Notes: generated by a model from the sequence alone, not told the origin. Counted from the first letter of the stretch, positions 1-7,927 are shown. The stretch is 9,878 nt of DNA from Aquimarina sp. (GCA_002697475.1 NZVW01000083.1:1-9878), one strand, 5' to 3'. Program-made: numbers and translations.

Positions 1-165
1 AGCTTTAATTTTTGTTCCTTCAATGATTACAACACTGTTTTTTATTGGTGTTGCTCCATATCCATCAATTAGTGTTCCGCCTACCAAAGCTTTTAATTCA
101 GCTTGCTGGGCATAACTTGTTGAAAATAAAAATGCAAAAACAAATAGAATAATTAGCCTAATCAT
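1..165 (-). CDS. Exported amidohydrolase family protein, N-terminal 55 residues (gene runs off the left edge)
   Basis: Only the first 55 codons are in the window, starting with ATG at 165 and reading leftwards off the edge. Residues 1-20 form a signal peptide: MIR, a hydrophobic stretch LIILFVFAFLF, then STSYAQ with likely cleavage near residue 19 or 20. The mature part (LVGGTLIDGYGATP, then NSVVIIEGTKI) matches the opening beta-strands of metal-dependent amidohydrolases of the imidazolonepropionase/dihydroorotase-like group, where a small beta-sandwich precedes the TIM barrel. The metal-binding HxH motif would lie beyond the edge, so substrate and activity cannot be judged. The start is 37 bases after the stop of the symporter gene on the same strand, so co-transcription is likely. 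The family call is fairly sure; a peptide or cyclic-amide substrate would be a guess. Confidence 0.75.
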   Translation of the reverse strand, partial: MIRLIILFVFAFLFSTSYAQQAELKALVGGTLIDGYGATPIKNSVVIIEGTKIKA

Positions 166-202
166 AATGAGTCTGTGTTTGTTTAAAGATAAAAAATCCA
201 GA

Positions 203-1750
203 CTATACTTTCTTAATCTTATTCTTATATCTTATAAACTCTTCTTTGACTTTATTTCTTAATAAAAACAGTCCTATCATATTAGGAACCATCATGGCAA
301 AAATCATAGCATCACTAAAGTCTGTCACCGCAGTAAGAGTAGCTGCTGCACCAATAACTGTAAAACAGCAAAATATTAGTTTATAAGTATATTCGGTTTT
401 CTTTCCTCTCCCAAAAAGATAACTCCAGGATTGATATCCATAATAGGACCAGGAGATCATCGATGAGAAGGCAAAGAGTATAACTGCTACTGTAAGCACA
501 TAAGGCAGCCAGCTCACGCCGCTTTCAAGAGCTGAAGCCGTGAGCAACACTCCTTCTTCAAAATTTATTTGAATACCAGTTTCGATCTGACCCGTAACAA
601 TTAGAAGTAAAGCCGTCATTGTACACACCACAACCGTATCAATGAAGGGTTCTAAAAGTGCAACTAACCCTTCGCTTGCCGGATAATTGGTTTTTACTGC
701 GCTATGGGCTATTGAAGCACTACCAATACCTGCTTCATTACTAAAAGCACCTCTCCTGAAACCTTGAATGATTACCCCTATAAACCCTCCCAGTACTCCT
801 TCGGGATTGAAAGCACTATCCCAGATGGTATGTAATGCATCAGGAATTAAGGTAAAATTGAAACCTAAAATTAATACAACAGAAATTATATAAATCAATA
901 CCATGAAAGGAACGATTTTGTCTGTAACACTGGCAATTTTCCTAATGCCTCCAATAATCACAATACCAACTAAAATAGCCATAATTACCCCAAAAATCCA
1001 GCCCTGATCGTGTATAGCAGAGTTTTCAGAAATAACAACATGATTAAATAGTTTAAAAGCCTGGTTCACCTGAAACATATTTCCGCCGCCAAAGGAACCT
1101 CCAATACACATTAAAGCAAAGGCGGCAGCAAGTACTTTACCTAATTTTGTCTGCCGTATTTCTGCCAATCCATTTTTAAGATAATACATCGGTCCTCCAA
1201 AGACGACACCTCCTTGTTCTATTTCTCTATATTTTACCCCCAGCGTACATTCTACAAATTTTGAGGACATCCCAAGAAGACCAATAATGATCATCCAAAA
1301 TGTTGCTCCAGGTCCTCCAATAGAAAGTGCAATAGCTACACCGGCAATATTACCTAACCCAACTGTGGCAGAAACCGCTGTGGTTAAAGCCTGAAAGTGA
1401 CTTACTTCACCATTACCATTTTTATTTACCTGCTCATTACTTAAGCTGGTGGATATAATATCCTTTTCAACAGTATCAAAGTCTCCTTTAACTACTTTTA
1501 TTGCCGTAAAAAACTCTGTAATATTGACAAATTTATAGTATACTGTAAAAAAACCTGCTCCCAATAGAAGTATGATCAAAACCCAGGGAATACCTATAGT
1601 CTCCGTAATAGGAATTTCTGCTAGAATTGCATTAACGAACCATCCGGTGTATTTACCGAATACATCATTAATATACTTATCAAAACCTGACTCTAATGCT
1701 AAGAAAATAGTATTCATCTTTTTTCTGGTCAAGTTGCCAGAAAAATTCAT
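203..1750 (-). CDS. AGCS-family sodium:alanine/glycine-type symporter
   Basis: This 515-residue inner-membrane protein belongs to the alanine/glycine:cation symporter family, which imports small neutral amino acids with Na+ (in some members H+). Family landmarks are visible: TAVSATVGLGNIAGVA at about 124-139, GGPGATFWMIIIGLLG at 145-160, FGGPMYYLKNGL at 184-195, the very conserved RRGAFSNEAGIGSASIAHS at 332-350, and SSMISWSYYGYQSW near 429-442. Roughly ten hydrophobic helices are spread over residues 52-498. A polar segment at 86-118 between the first helices is somewhat longer than in typical members. The second Met at residue 12 (base 1717) is an alternative start, and no ribosome site decides between them. 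It lies 55 bases after the membrane regulator gene and 37 before the amidohydrolase, suggesting one minus-strand unit. The family is certain; the exact substrate is not readable from sequence. Confidence 0.93.
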   Translation of the reverse strand: MNFSGNLTRKKMNTIFLALESGFDKYINDVFGKYTGWFVNAILAEIPITETIGIPWVLIILLLGAGFFTVYYKFVNITEFFTAIKVVKGDFDTVEKDIISTSLSNEQVNKNGNGEVSHFQALTTAVSATVGLGNIAGVAIALSIGGPGATFWMIIIGLLGMSSKFVECTLGVKYREIEQGGVVFGGPMYYLKNGLAEIRQTKLGKVLAAAFALMCIGGSFGGGNMFQVNQAFKLFNHVVISENSAIHDQGWIFGVIMAILVGIVIIGGIRKIASVTDKIVPFMVLIYIISVVLILGFNFTLIPDALHTIWDSAFNPEGVLGGFIGVIIQGFRRGAFSNEAGIGSASIAHSAVKTNYPASEGLVALLEPFIDTVVVCTMTALLLIVTGQIETGIQINFEEGVLLTASALESGVSWLPYVLTVAVILFAFSSMISWSYYGYQSWSYLFGRGKKTEYTYKLIFCCFTVIGAAATLTAVTDFSDAMIFAMMVPNMIGLFLLRNKVKEEFIRYKNKIKKV

Positions 1751-1805
1751 TTTGATAAAGGTTAAGCATTACTGAAAATAGAAAAAGGACTGGTTAATCA
1801 TATGG

Positions 1806-2924
1806 TTAAGCATTTTTTTCAAGAGAGGTATAATTGATAAAATTATTAGTCTTGGCAAAGGAAATCAACTGGTCCTTACCCCCTGATCCACTAATATTGA
1901 GAAGTTTTTTTATTTGATGAATGTGAGTCTGGAAACCATCAACACTTATATGCATCAGTTCAGCTATTTCAGTATAAGATTTCTCTTCCCCATAAAATGC
2001 AAGATAACCTAGCACTTCTTTCTGTCGTTCAGACAAATCAATCCTGGAATCAGATTCTAATGTATTGACTTTAACTTTTAAGTTTTTTATGGTGTCAATA
2101 TGACTTTCATTAGCAATACGCAACTTGTCTCTTTCCTGAGTGATTTCAAAAACTTTATGTTCCAGATCAACTACCATCGATTGCTGCAATTCCTTTTCAG
2201 AAAGAAACTTCCAGCTGTACAATAAAATAGAGAATAAAAGAATAAAAAGAAATTTAAAAGATATCGCAGTAATACTACCAGCGATACTCCAAAACCGTTG
2301 GTCAACAAACTGAAGTACTCTGTCCTGAGGAATAATTCTATGAGAAACGGCTACAATGATCAGTAGAAATAAAGCAAATGTAGGTAGGTACATGAACTTC
2401 ATTTTGCGACTCAAAAAAGCTTTATTTAATTCAGACAAAAGTGAAAAAGCTACGAGTATTGAAATAGGTATATCAATAAGCCAAATAAAATTATTACTTA
2501 TATCAGGATTACCATACGAGGCTGCTATAAATACAAATGAAATCATAGCGAGAACTCCTATATAAAGTATGATAAATTCCTTGTAGCTAAATTTTTCAAT
2601 TAATCTTACCAATATTCCTCTCTTCTTTTGATGCTCAATTGAAGGCAAAGAAAGAATTATGAAAAGTGAATTGGATAAAGAAACCAAAACGCCAAAATAA
2701 ATTATTAATTTATTAGTGCCTTCATAATCAAATACCGTAGAAGAGACAAGACTAACCAAAGCTCCTAGTCCCCAAACAAAGATGGCTAAACCAAACCATT
2801 TAATTCCTGTAATAGCTTTATAGTCTGCTCCACGTAATTTTTCTTTAATAAAAATCCTTTGGATTACGATGGATGATATAAGGCATACAATCGCCGTTAC
2901 TGTATACTCTATTATTAAAAACAT
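1806..2924 (-). CDS. Seven-helix membrane protein with coiled coil and C-terminal LuxR-like helix-turn-helix
   Basis: The 372-residue protein has three parts. Residues 1-238 contain about seven hydrophobic helices, near 4-24, 41-62, 72-92, 117-137, 145-165, 178-195 and 214-238. Residues 240-291 are charged and heptad-like (KELQQSMVVDLEHKV onward), a probable coiled coil that would pair two subunits. Residues 294-360 resemble a LuxR/GerE DNA-binding domain: LSERQKEVLGYLA, then YTEIAELMHISVDGFQTHIHQIKKLL, where ISVDGFQTHIHQIKKLL is the expected recognition helix. This suggests a membrane-tethered transcription regulator that senses a signal in or across the inner membrane. There is no receiver or kinase domain. 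It begins shortly after the icmF terminator and is followed after 55 bases by the symporter, so it may control that unit. The domain layout is seen; ligand and targets are unknown. Confidence 0.8.
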   Translation of the reverse strand: MFLIIEYTVTAIVCLISSIVIQRIFIKEKLRGADYKAITGIKWFGLAIFVWGLGALVSLVSSTVFDYEGTNKLIIYFGVLVSLSNSLFIILSLPSIEHQKKRGILVRLIEKFSYKEFIILYIGVLAMISFVFIAASYGNPDISNNFIWLIDIPISILVAFSLLSELNKAFLSRKMKFMYLPTFALFLLIIVAVSHRIIPQDRVLQFVDQRFWSIAGSITAISFKFLFILLFSILLYSWKFLSEKELQQSMVVDLEHKVFEITQERDKLRIANESHIDTIKNLKVKVNTLESDSRIDLSERQKEVLGYLAFYGEEKSYTEIAELMHISVDGFQTHIHQIKKLLNISGSGGKDQLISFAKTNNFINYTSLEKNA

Positions 2925-2963
2925 AAAGCTATTCTTTAGTTAAAGATAAGTAAACTTTAGCAC

Positions 2964-2993
2964 AAAAAAGCCGAGTCTTAAAGGCTCGGCTTT
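2964..2993 (-). terminator. Intrinsic terminator of icmF
   Basis: The arms AAAGCCGAGTC (2967-2977) and GGCTCGGCTTT (2983-2993) form an 11-pair stem, with one G-T wobble, around the loop TTAAA. Read on the minus strand the stem runs into TTTTTT (2969-2964), the usual U-tract. It therefore stops transcription arriving from icmF, whose stop codon is about 220 bases upstream, and separates it from the regulator gene starting at 2924. On the plus strand the hairpin is followed by TTTCATT only, so minus is the better orientation. Confidence 0.85.
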
Positions 2994-3008
2994 CATTATT
3001 GTATAAAG

Positions 3009-3178
3009 TTCCAGAACAAGTTTGGGATATTCCATTCACATAATTGCAAGACAATCCCTGTTATCCAAATGATCGCTAGATCCTAAAACAAGTATGGGAT
3101 AAGCGATTCGCGCAATTGCACGACAACCCCTGTTATCCAAATGATCACTAGATCCCAAAACGAGTTTGGGATAAGCGA
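3009..3178. repeat. 72-base tandem direct repeat, about 2.4 copies, in the icmF 3' region
   Basis: Copy 1 is 3009-3080 and copy 2 is 3081-3152, in exact 72-base register with about 59 of 72 positions identical by hand count. A third, truncated copy covers 3153-3178 (23 of 26 identical to copy 2). The best-kept block is CCCTGTTATCCAAATGATC, with the unit ending in CTAGA. Each unit opens with an imperfect inverted repeat. In the third copy it is perfect: ATCCCAAA (3152-3159), loop ACGAG, TTTGGGAT (3165-3172). No reading frame is evident, and the array lies between the icmF stop and its terminator, so it would be transcribed as 3' untranslated RNA. It is not a CRISPR: the copies abut without spacers and have diverged. 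Confidence 0.85.
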
Positions 3179-3215
3179 CCTCTAGGCTTTTGTTGTCGCA
3201 AAAGCAAGAGTATGC

Positions 3216-6200
3216 TTACATATTTCGTCGATACTGTCCTCCAACCTCAAATAGTGCTTCAGTTATCTGTCCTAATGAACATACCTTTGTAGCTTCCATT
3301 AAGATTTCAAATATATTTTCATTCTGGATCGCAGCTTCCTGAACTTTAGACAATGCTTCTTTAGCCTTATCTGCTCTAGCTTTATGAAGATTCTTTAACG
3401 TATTGATCTGATATTGTTTTTCATTCTCTGTAGCTCTGATAACCTCACCAGGTGTAACCGTAGGTGAACCTTTAGAACTTAAGAATGTATTTACACCTAT
3501 AATCGGAAATTCTCCGGTATGCTTCAAGGTTTCATAGTACAGGCTTTCTTCTTGTATTTTGCTTCGTTGATACATAGTTTCCATAGCACCCAGTACTCCT
3601 CCTCTTTCCGTTATTCTATCAAATTCTGTTAATACGGCTTCTTCTACAAGATTGGTTAATTCTTCAATAATAAATGCTCCCTGGATAGGATTTTCGTTTT
3701 TAGCCAATCCTAATTCTTTATTGATAATCAACTGGATTGCCATGGCTCTTCGCACTGACTCCTCAGTAGGAGTAGTAATCGCCTCATCATAAGCATTGGT
3801 ATGCAATGAATTACAGTTATCATAAATAGCATATAGCGCTTGTAATGTTGTACGGATATCATTAAAGTCTATTTCCTGAGCGTGTAAAGAACGACCAGAT
3901 GTCTGTATATGGTACTTTAACATCTGAGCTCTCGAATTGGCGCCATATTTATCCCTTAATGCTTTAGCCCAAATTCTTCTTGCTACTCTACCAATTACAG
4001 CATACTCCGGATCTATTCCATTAGAAAAGAAGAAAGACAGATTAGGTCCAAAAGCATTGATATCCATTCCTCTGCTCAGGTAGTACTCTACATACGTAAA
4101 TCCATTAGCTAATGTAAATGCAAGTTGAGTAATTGGGTTTGCTCCAGCCTCCGCTATGTGATATCCTGAAATGGAAACCGAATAGAAGTTTCTTACTTTT
4201 CTATGGATAAAATACTCCTGTACATCTCCCATTAATCGGAGGGCAAACTCTGTAGAGAAAATACAAGTGTTCTGAGCCTGATCTTCTTTTAAGATATCTG
4301 CCTGAACGGTTCCTCGAACAACGCTTAAGGTTTCTTCTTTTATTTTGTTATAAACCTCAGCAGGCAGCACCTGATCTCCGGTAACTCCTAATAACATCAA
4401 TCCTAGTCCATCATTACCTTCAGGAAGATCTCCATTGTACTTAGGACGCTCTATTCCTTTATCCTCATAGATACCTTTGATTTTGGCTTCTACCTCAGCT
4501 TCTAATCCATTTTCTTTGATATACTTTTCACAATTCTGATCAATTGCCGCATTCATAAAGAAACCTAACAACATAGGTGCAGGACCATTAATAGTCATAC
4601 TTACAGATGTCATGGCGTGAGACAGATCAAAGCCGGAATACAATTTTTTTGCATCATCCAAACAACAAATAGATACACCAGAGTTTCCTATTTTTCCATA
4701 AATATCCGGTCTGACATCAGGATCATTACCATACAGTGTCACAGAATCAAACGCTGTTGATAGTCTCTTGGCAGGCATTCCTAAACTAACATAATGAAAT
4801 CTTCTGTTGGTTCTTTCAGGACCACCTTCTCCAGCAAACATTCTAGTAGGATCTTCTCCTGTTCTTTTAAAAGGATATAATCCCGAAGTATATGGAAACT
4901 CACCAGGAACATTTTCCTGTAAGCTCCATCTAAGCAAGTCACCCCACGCCTCATATTTTGGAAGTGCTACTTTAGGAATCTGGGTATGTGATAAAGATTC
5001 TGTGTGTGTCTCGATCTTAATTTCTTTATCTCTGACCTTAAAGGAATAAATAGGATCTTTGTATTTTCTAACCTTTGATGCCCAATTTGTAATTACTTCC
5101 CAGTTGTAGGGGTCAAGATTAAGTTTGACTCTGTCAAACTCCCCAACCAGCAGTCTTACAAAATCTTTGTTTTCTTCTTTTGCCAGTTTTATACCATCGC
5201 TATCAATTCCGCTTTTATCCAGAGCAATAAAATTTACATCCAAAACACTGCAAAGTGTTTTATAAATCCCGTATAACTTTTGAGCTACTTCTACCTGTTG
5301 ATTTGCAGTCTTGTCGTATGCGCGGTTATTCTCAGCTATTTCTGAAAGATATCTGGTTCTGCTAGGAGGTATTACAAATATCTTCTCTGACATTTCTTTA
5401 GAGATATGAAATTCAGACTTCAGGTCTGCATCTGTTTTCTCTACAATCTTGTCCATTATTGCTTTATATAGCGTATTCATCCCGGGGTCATTGAACTGAG
5501 AAGCTATCGTACCATAAACCGGAAGATCATCCATTGGCGTATCCCATAAATTATGGTTACGCATGTACTGCTTTTTAACGTCTCTTAAAGCATCGAGTGA
5601 ACCTCTTTTATCAAACTTATTAATGGCTACCAGATCTGCAAAATCAAGCATATCTATCTTTTCCAGCTGGGTAGCGGCACCAAACTCAGGTGTCATAACA
5701 TATAAAGAAGTATCACTATGATCCAGTATTTCTGTATCAGACTGACCAATTCCTGAAGTTTCCAGTATGATCAAATCAAACTCAGCCGCTTTAAGTACTT
5801 CAATGGCTTCAGCAACATATTTTGAGAGTGCCAGATTAGACTGTCGTGTTGCCAAAGATCTCATATAAACTCTTGGAGAATTTATCGCATTCATACGGAT
5901 ACGATCTCCTAAAAGAGCTCCTCCTGTTTTTCTTTTAGAAGGATCCACTGATATAATACCAATGGATTTATTTGGAAAATCAATCAAAAACCTGCGAACC
6001 AGCTCATCTACTAAAGACGATTTACCGGCTCCACCTGTACCTGTAATACCCAACACAGGAGTTTTTGAAGTCTTATTTTTTTTATGAATTGTATCTAAAG
6101 TTTCCTTTGCGATATCAGGGAAATTTTCAGCTGCAGAAATTACTCTGGCAATAGCACCTGTCTTTTTCTCTTTTAAATGTTCTACTTCACCATTAAGACT

Positions 6201-6647
6201 ATTACCGATAGGAAAATCTGATTTCTCCACCAAATCGTTGATCATTCCTTGTAATCCCATTTCTCTACCATCATCAGGAGAATAAATTCTAGTGATTCCG
6301 TAGTCCATTAATTCCTTAATCTCTTCCGGAAGTATCACTCCTCCTCCTCCTCCAAAAATTTTGATATGATCCGCTCCCTTTTCTTTTAAAAGGTCATACA
6401 TATATTTAAAGTACTCCGTATGTCCTCCTTGATAGGAGGTCATGGCTATGGCATTCGCATCTTCTTGTATAGCACAATTCACTACCTCTTCTACACTTCG
6501 ATCATGACCTAAGTGTATAACTTCAACCCCTGTGGATTGTATAATTCTACGCATTATGTTAATTGCTGCATCGTGCCCATCAAAAAGTGATGCTGCGGTA
6601 ACAATTCTTACTTTATTTTTAGGTGAGTATGGTGCTATTTGTTCCAT
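3216..6647 (-). CDS. icmF: Fused acyl-CoA mutase IcmF: B12 domain, G-protein chaperone and mutase in one chain
   Basis: This 1143-residue adenosylcobalamin enzyme interconverts isobutyryl-CoA and n-butyryl-CoA in characterised relatives; some also act on isovaleryl/pivalyl-CoA. Residues 10-140 are the B12-binding domain, with FDGHDAAINIM holding the axial His26, TSYQGGH at 70-76 and the GGGGG loop at 99-103. Residues about 196-410 are the MeaB-like GTPase: P-loop GTGGAGKS (203-210), DPSKRKTGGALLGDR, ETSGIGQ (296-302) and NKFD (343-346). Residues about 565-1060 are the mutase barrel, with SGYHIAEAGA carrying the catalytic-type His830. At the two positions that bind the carboxylate in methylmalonyl-CoA mutase (Tyr89 and Arg207 in the Propionibacterium enzyme) this protein has Phe604 (RMFAG) and Gln792 (DQAQN), the isobutyryl-CoA mutase pair. 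Length is close to other IcmF proteins (about 1090-1140). It is alone in its transcript. General annotations often call such proteins methylmalonyl-CoA mutase. Confidence 0.93.
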   Translation of the reverse strand: MEQIAPYSPKNKVRIVTAASLFDGHDAAINIMRRIIQSTGVEVIHLGHDRSVEEVVNCAIQEDANAIAMTSYQGGHTEYFKYMYDLLKEKGADHIKIFGGGGGVILPEEIKELMDYGITRIYSPDDGREMGLQGMINDLVEKSDFPIGNSLNGEVEHLKEKKTGAIARVISAAENFPDIAKETLDTIHKKNKTSKTPVLGITGTGGAGKSSLVDELVRRFLIDFPNKSIGIISVDPSKRKTGGALLGDRIRMNAINSPRVYMRSLATRQSNLALSKYVAEAIEVLKAAEFDLIILETSGIGQSDTEILDHSDTSLYVMTPEFGAATQLEKIDMLDFADLVAINKFDKRGSLDALRDVKKQYMRNHNLWDTPMDDLPVYGTIASQFNDPGMNTLYKAIMDKIVEKTDADLKSEFHISKEMSEKIFVIPPSRTRYLSEIAENNRAYDKTANQQVEVAQKLYGIYKTLCSVLDVNFIALDKSGIDSDGIKLAKEENKDFVRLLVGEFDRVKLNLDPYNWEVITNWASKVRKYKDPIYSFKVRDKEIKIETHTESLSHTQIPKVALPKYEAWGDLLRWSLQENVPGEFPYTSGLYPFKRTGEDPTRMFAGEGGPERTNRRFHYVSLGMPAKRLSTAFDSVTLYGNDPDVRPDIYGKIGNSGVSICCLDDAKKLYSGFDLSHAMTSVSMTINGPAPMLLGFFMNAAIDQNCEKYIKENGLEAEVEAKIKGIYEDKGIERPKYNGDLPEGNDGLGLMLLGVTGDQVLPAEVYNKIKEETLSVVRGTVQADILKEDQAQNTCIFSTEFALRLMGDVQEYFIHRKVRNFYSVSISGYHIAEAGANPITQLAFTLANGFTYVEYYLSRGMDINAFGPNLSFFFSNGIDPEYAVIGRVARRIWAKALRDKYGANSRAQMLKYHIQTSGRSLHAQEIDFNDIRTTLQALYAIYDNCNSLHTNAYDEAITTPTEESVRRAMAIQLIINKELGLAKNENPIQGAFIIEELTNLVEEAVLTEFDRITERGGVLGAMETMYQRSKIQEESLYYETLKHTGEFPIIGVNTFLSSKGSPTVTPGEVIRATENEKQYQINTLKNLHKARADKAKEALSKVQEAAIQNENIFEILMEATKVCSLGQITEALFEVGGQYRRNM

Positions 6648-7072
6648 AAGATAATCTACAGTAAATTTAATGCGCTAATCTACGAATTACTCATCAAATT
6701 CATATATTTTTTCAAAACCTTTCAAAACAACTTCCTGTTTCTACATTCTAATTATTGAATTACAACGTATAAAGAACTTTTATTAACGAAATGATATTAA
6801 ATACAATGAAATACTCAAATCTTGAAATCTATTGCTCAATTTAAGAACACCTTTATTAATCCCAATACTGAATTATAAGAATACGTTGGTCAATTTGATA
6901 ACAGATTATGCAAAAAAAATAACTGAAAATTTAATAAATGATAAAAAAGATATTTTCTGTTTAAAAAACTTCATCGTAATGAATTCAACCTATATATTAT
7001 CATGTATGTTTAAAGTTTAATTAAAGTTACCGCACTAGGTTTATTCATAAACTACACTTTTATAACCAAGAA
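6648..7072. other. Divergent AT-rich intergenic region between icmF and purU
   Basis: These 425 bases hold no convincing gene. The one open frame, 6832-7020, begins with TTG, encodes 62 residues of low-complexity Asn/Leu/Lys/Ile-rich sequence and has no ribosome site or recognisable domain. The region must contain the outward promoters for icmF (minus) and purU (plus). A near-consensus site for icmF is listed separately. No TAnnTTTG match with a suitably placed TTG was found for purU; TATGTTTA close to 7005 is one base off but lacks the upstream element. No tRNA, hairpin terminator or riboswitch-like fold was recognised by eye. Confidence 0.6.
6695..6725 (-). promoter_or_regulatory. Possible Bacteroidota-type promoter of icmF
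   Basis: On the minus strand TTG (6725-6723) is followed after 20 bases by TGAATTTG (6702-6695), which differs from the Bacteroidota -7 consensus TAnnTTTG at one position. It would give a leader of about 40 bases before the icmF ATG at 6647. Spacing and position suit a promoter, but in AT-rich DNA one-off matches are common, so this is tentative. Confidence 0.3.
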
Positions 7073-7927
7073 ATGAAAAAGACAACCCTACTCATACATT
7101 GCCCTGACAAAAAAGGTATCATAGCTAATGTTACCAACTTTATTCTTAGTAAAGATGGAAATACTACCTATGTAGAACAACATGTAGATAGAGATTTAGA
7201 AGAGTTTTTTATGCGGCTGGAATGCGAATTTGATAATGATGAGAGAAAACTCGCCAAGTTTAAAGAAGCTTTTCATCAACAAATGGCAGCTAACCATAGT
7301 ATGAAATGGCAAATGTATGATAGAGATAAAAAACCTAAAATGGCGATTTTTGTTTCAAAATATGATCATTGTTTATATGATATCCTGAGCAGACATGCCT
7401 CAGGAGAATTAAAAGTGAAAATCCCTTTAATCATAAGCAACCATAAAGATCTTGAGCACATAGCACAAGCCTTTACCATCCCCTTTGTTCATATACCTGT
7501 GACTAAACAAAATAAGGAACAAGCAGAACAGCGGCAGATAGACTTGTTAAAAGAGCATAAGATTGATCTCATTGTTTTAGCAAGGTATATGCAAATCCTG
7601 TCAGAAAACTTTGTTACTCAATTTCCAAATCGAATTATCAATATTCATCACTCATTTTTACCTGCCTTTCCAGGAGCTAAACCGTATCATTCCGCTTATA
7701 AAAGAGGGGTTAAAATTATAGGTGCAACCAGTCATTATGTAACTTCAGATCTTGATGAAGGGCCCATAATTGAACAGGAAATTGTACGAGTATCACACGT
7801 ACACGATGTTGAAGATTTTATTTTAAAAGGTAGAGATTTAGAGAAAATTGTATTATCCAGAGCTATCAAATTACATCTGGAAAGAAAAGTGCTGGTTTAC
7901 AATAATAAGACTGTCGTTTTTTCATAA
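7073..7927 (+). CDS. purU: Formyltetrahydrofolate deformylase PurU
   Basis: The 284-residue cytosolic enzyme hydrolyses 10-formyltetrahydrofolate to tetrahydrofolate and formate, balancing one-carbon pools and supplying formate. Residues 1-85 are an ACT domain (LLIHCPDKKGIIANVTNFI, then YVEQHVD), the regulatory half that in Escherichia coli PurU responds to methionine and glycine. Residues about 89-284 are a formyltransferase-fold domain: FVSKYDHCLYDIL, LARYMQILS, NIHHSFLPAFPGAKPYH and ATSHYVTSDLDEGPII. By analogy with PurN (Asn106, His108, Asp144) the catalytic residues are Asn190, His192 and Asp228. HHSFLPAFPGAKPYH is the usual way to tell PurU from PurN. Length is normal for the family. 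The ATG at 7073 directly starts the ACT domain strand, so the start is sound. It seems to be a single-gene transcript; neighbours show no folate link. Confidence 0.96.
   Translation: MKKTTLLIHCPDKKGIIANVTNFILSKDGNTTYVEQHVDRDLEEFFMRLECEFDNDERKLAKFKEAFHQQMAANHSMKWQMYDRDKKPKMAIFVSKYDHCLYDILSRHASGELKVKIPLIISNHKDLEHIAQAFTIPFVHIPVTKQNKEQAEQRQIDLLKEHKIDLIVLARYMQILSENFVTQFPNRIINIHHSFLPAFPGAKPYHSAYKRGVKIIGATSHYVTSDLDEGPIIEQEIVRVSHVHDVEDFILKGRDLEKIVLSRAIKLHLERKVLVYNNKTVVFS

Noticed and set aside
170..204. AGTCTG / CAGACT inverted repeat between the symporter and the amidohydrolase gene, as a terminator
   Set aside because: Six pairs around a 23-base loop is too weak, and no T-run follows on either strand.
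3009..3178. CRISPR array
   Set aside because: Units are 72 bases, diverged, and directly abutting without unique spacers; there are no cas genes in the window.
3187..3204. CTTTTG / CAAAAG hairpin just after the icmF stop as its terminator
   Set aside because: Only six mostly A-T pairs and no U-tract on the minus strand; the 11-pair stem at 2967-2993 with six T is far better.
4807..5049. Plus-strand open frame inside icmF
   Set aside because: It is antisense to a strongly conserved mutase segment (active-site region) and has no features of its own. The same applies to the short frames at 1572-1775, 2356-2565 and 8267-8458.
3216..6647. Methylmalonyl-CoA mutase large subunit as the product
   Set aside because: The single-chain B12-GTPase-mutase order and the Phe/Gln substrate-pocket pair fit IcmF, not the methylmalonyl enzyme.
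6832..7020. 62-codon open frame before purU, as a small protein gene
   Set aside because: It needs a TTG start, has no ribosome site, is low-complexity Asn/Ile/Leu/Lys-rich as random AT-rich DNA gives, and has no recognisable domain.
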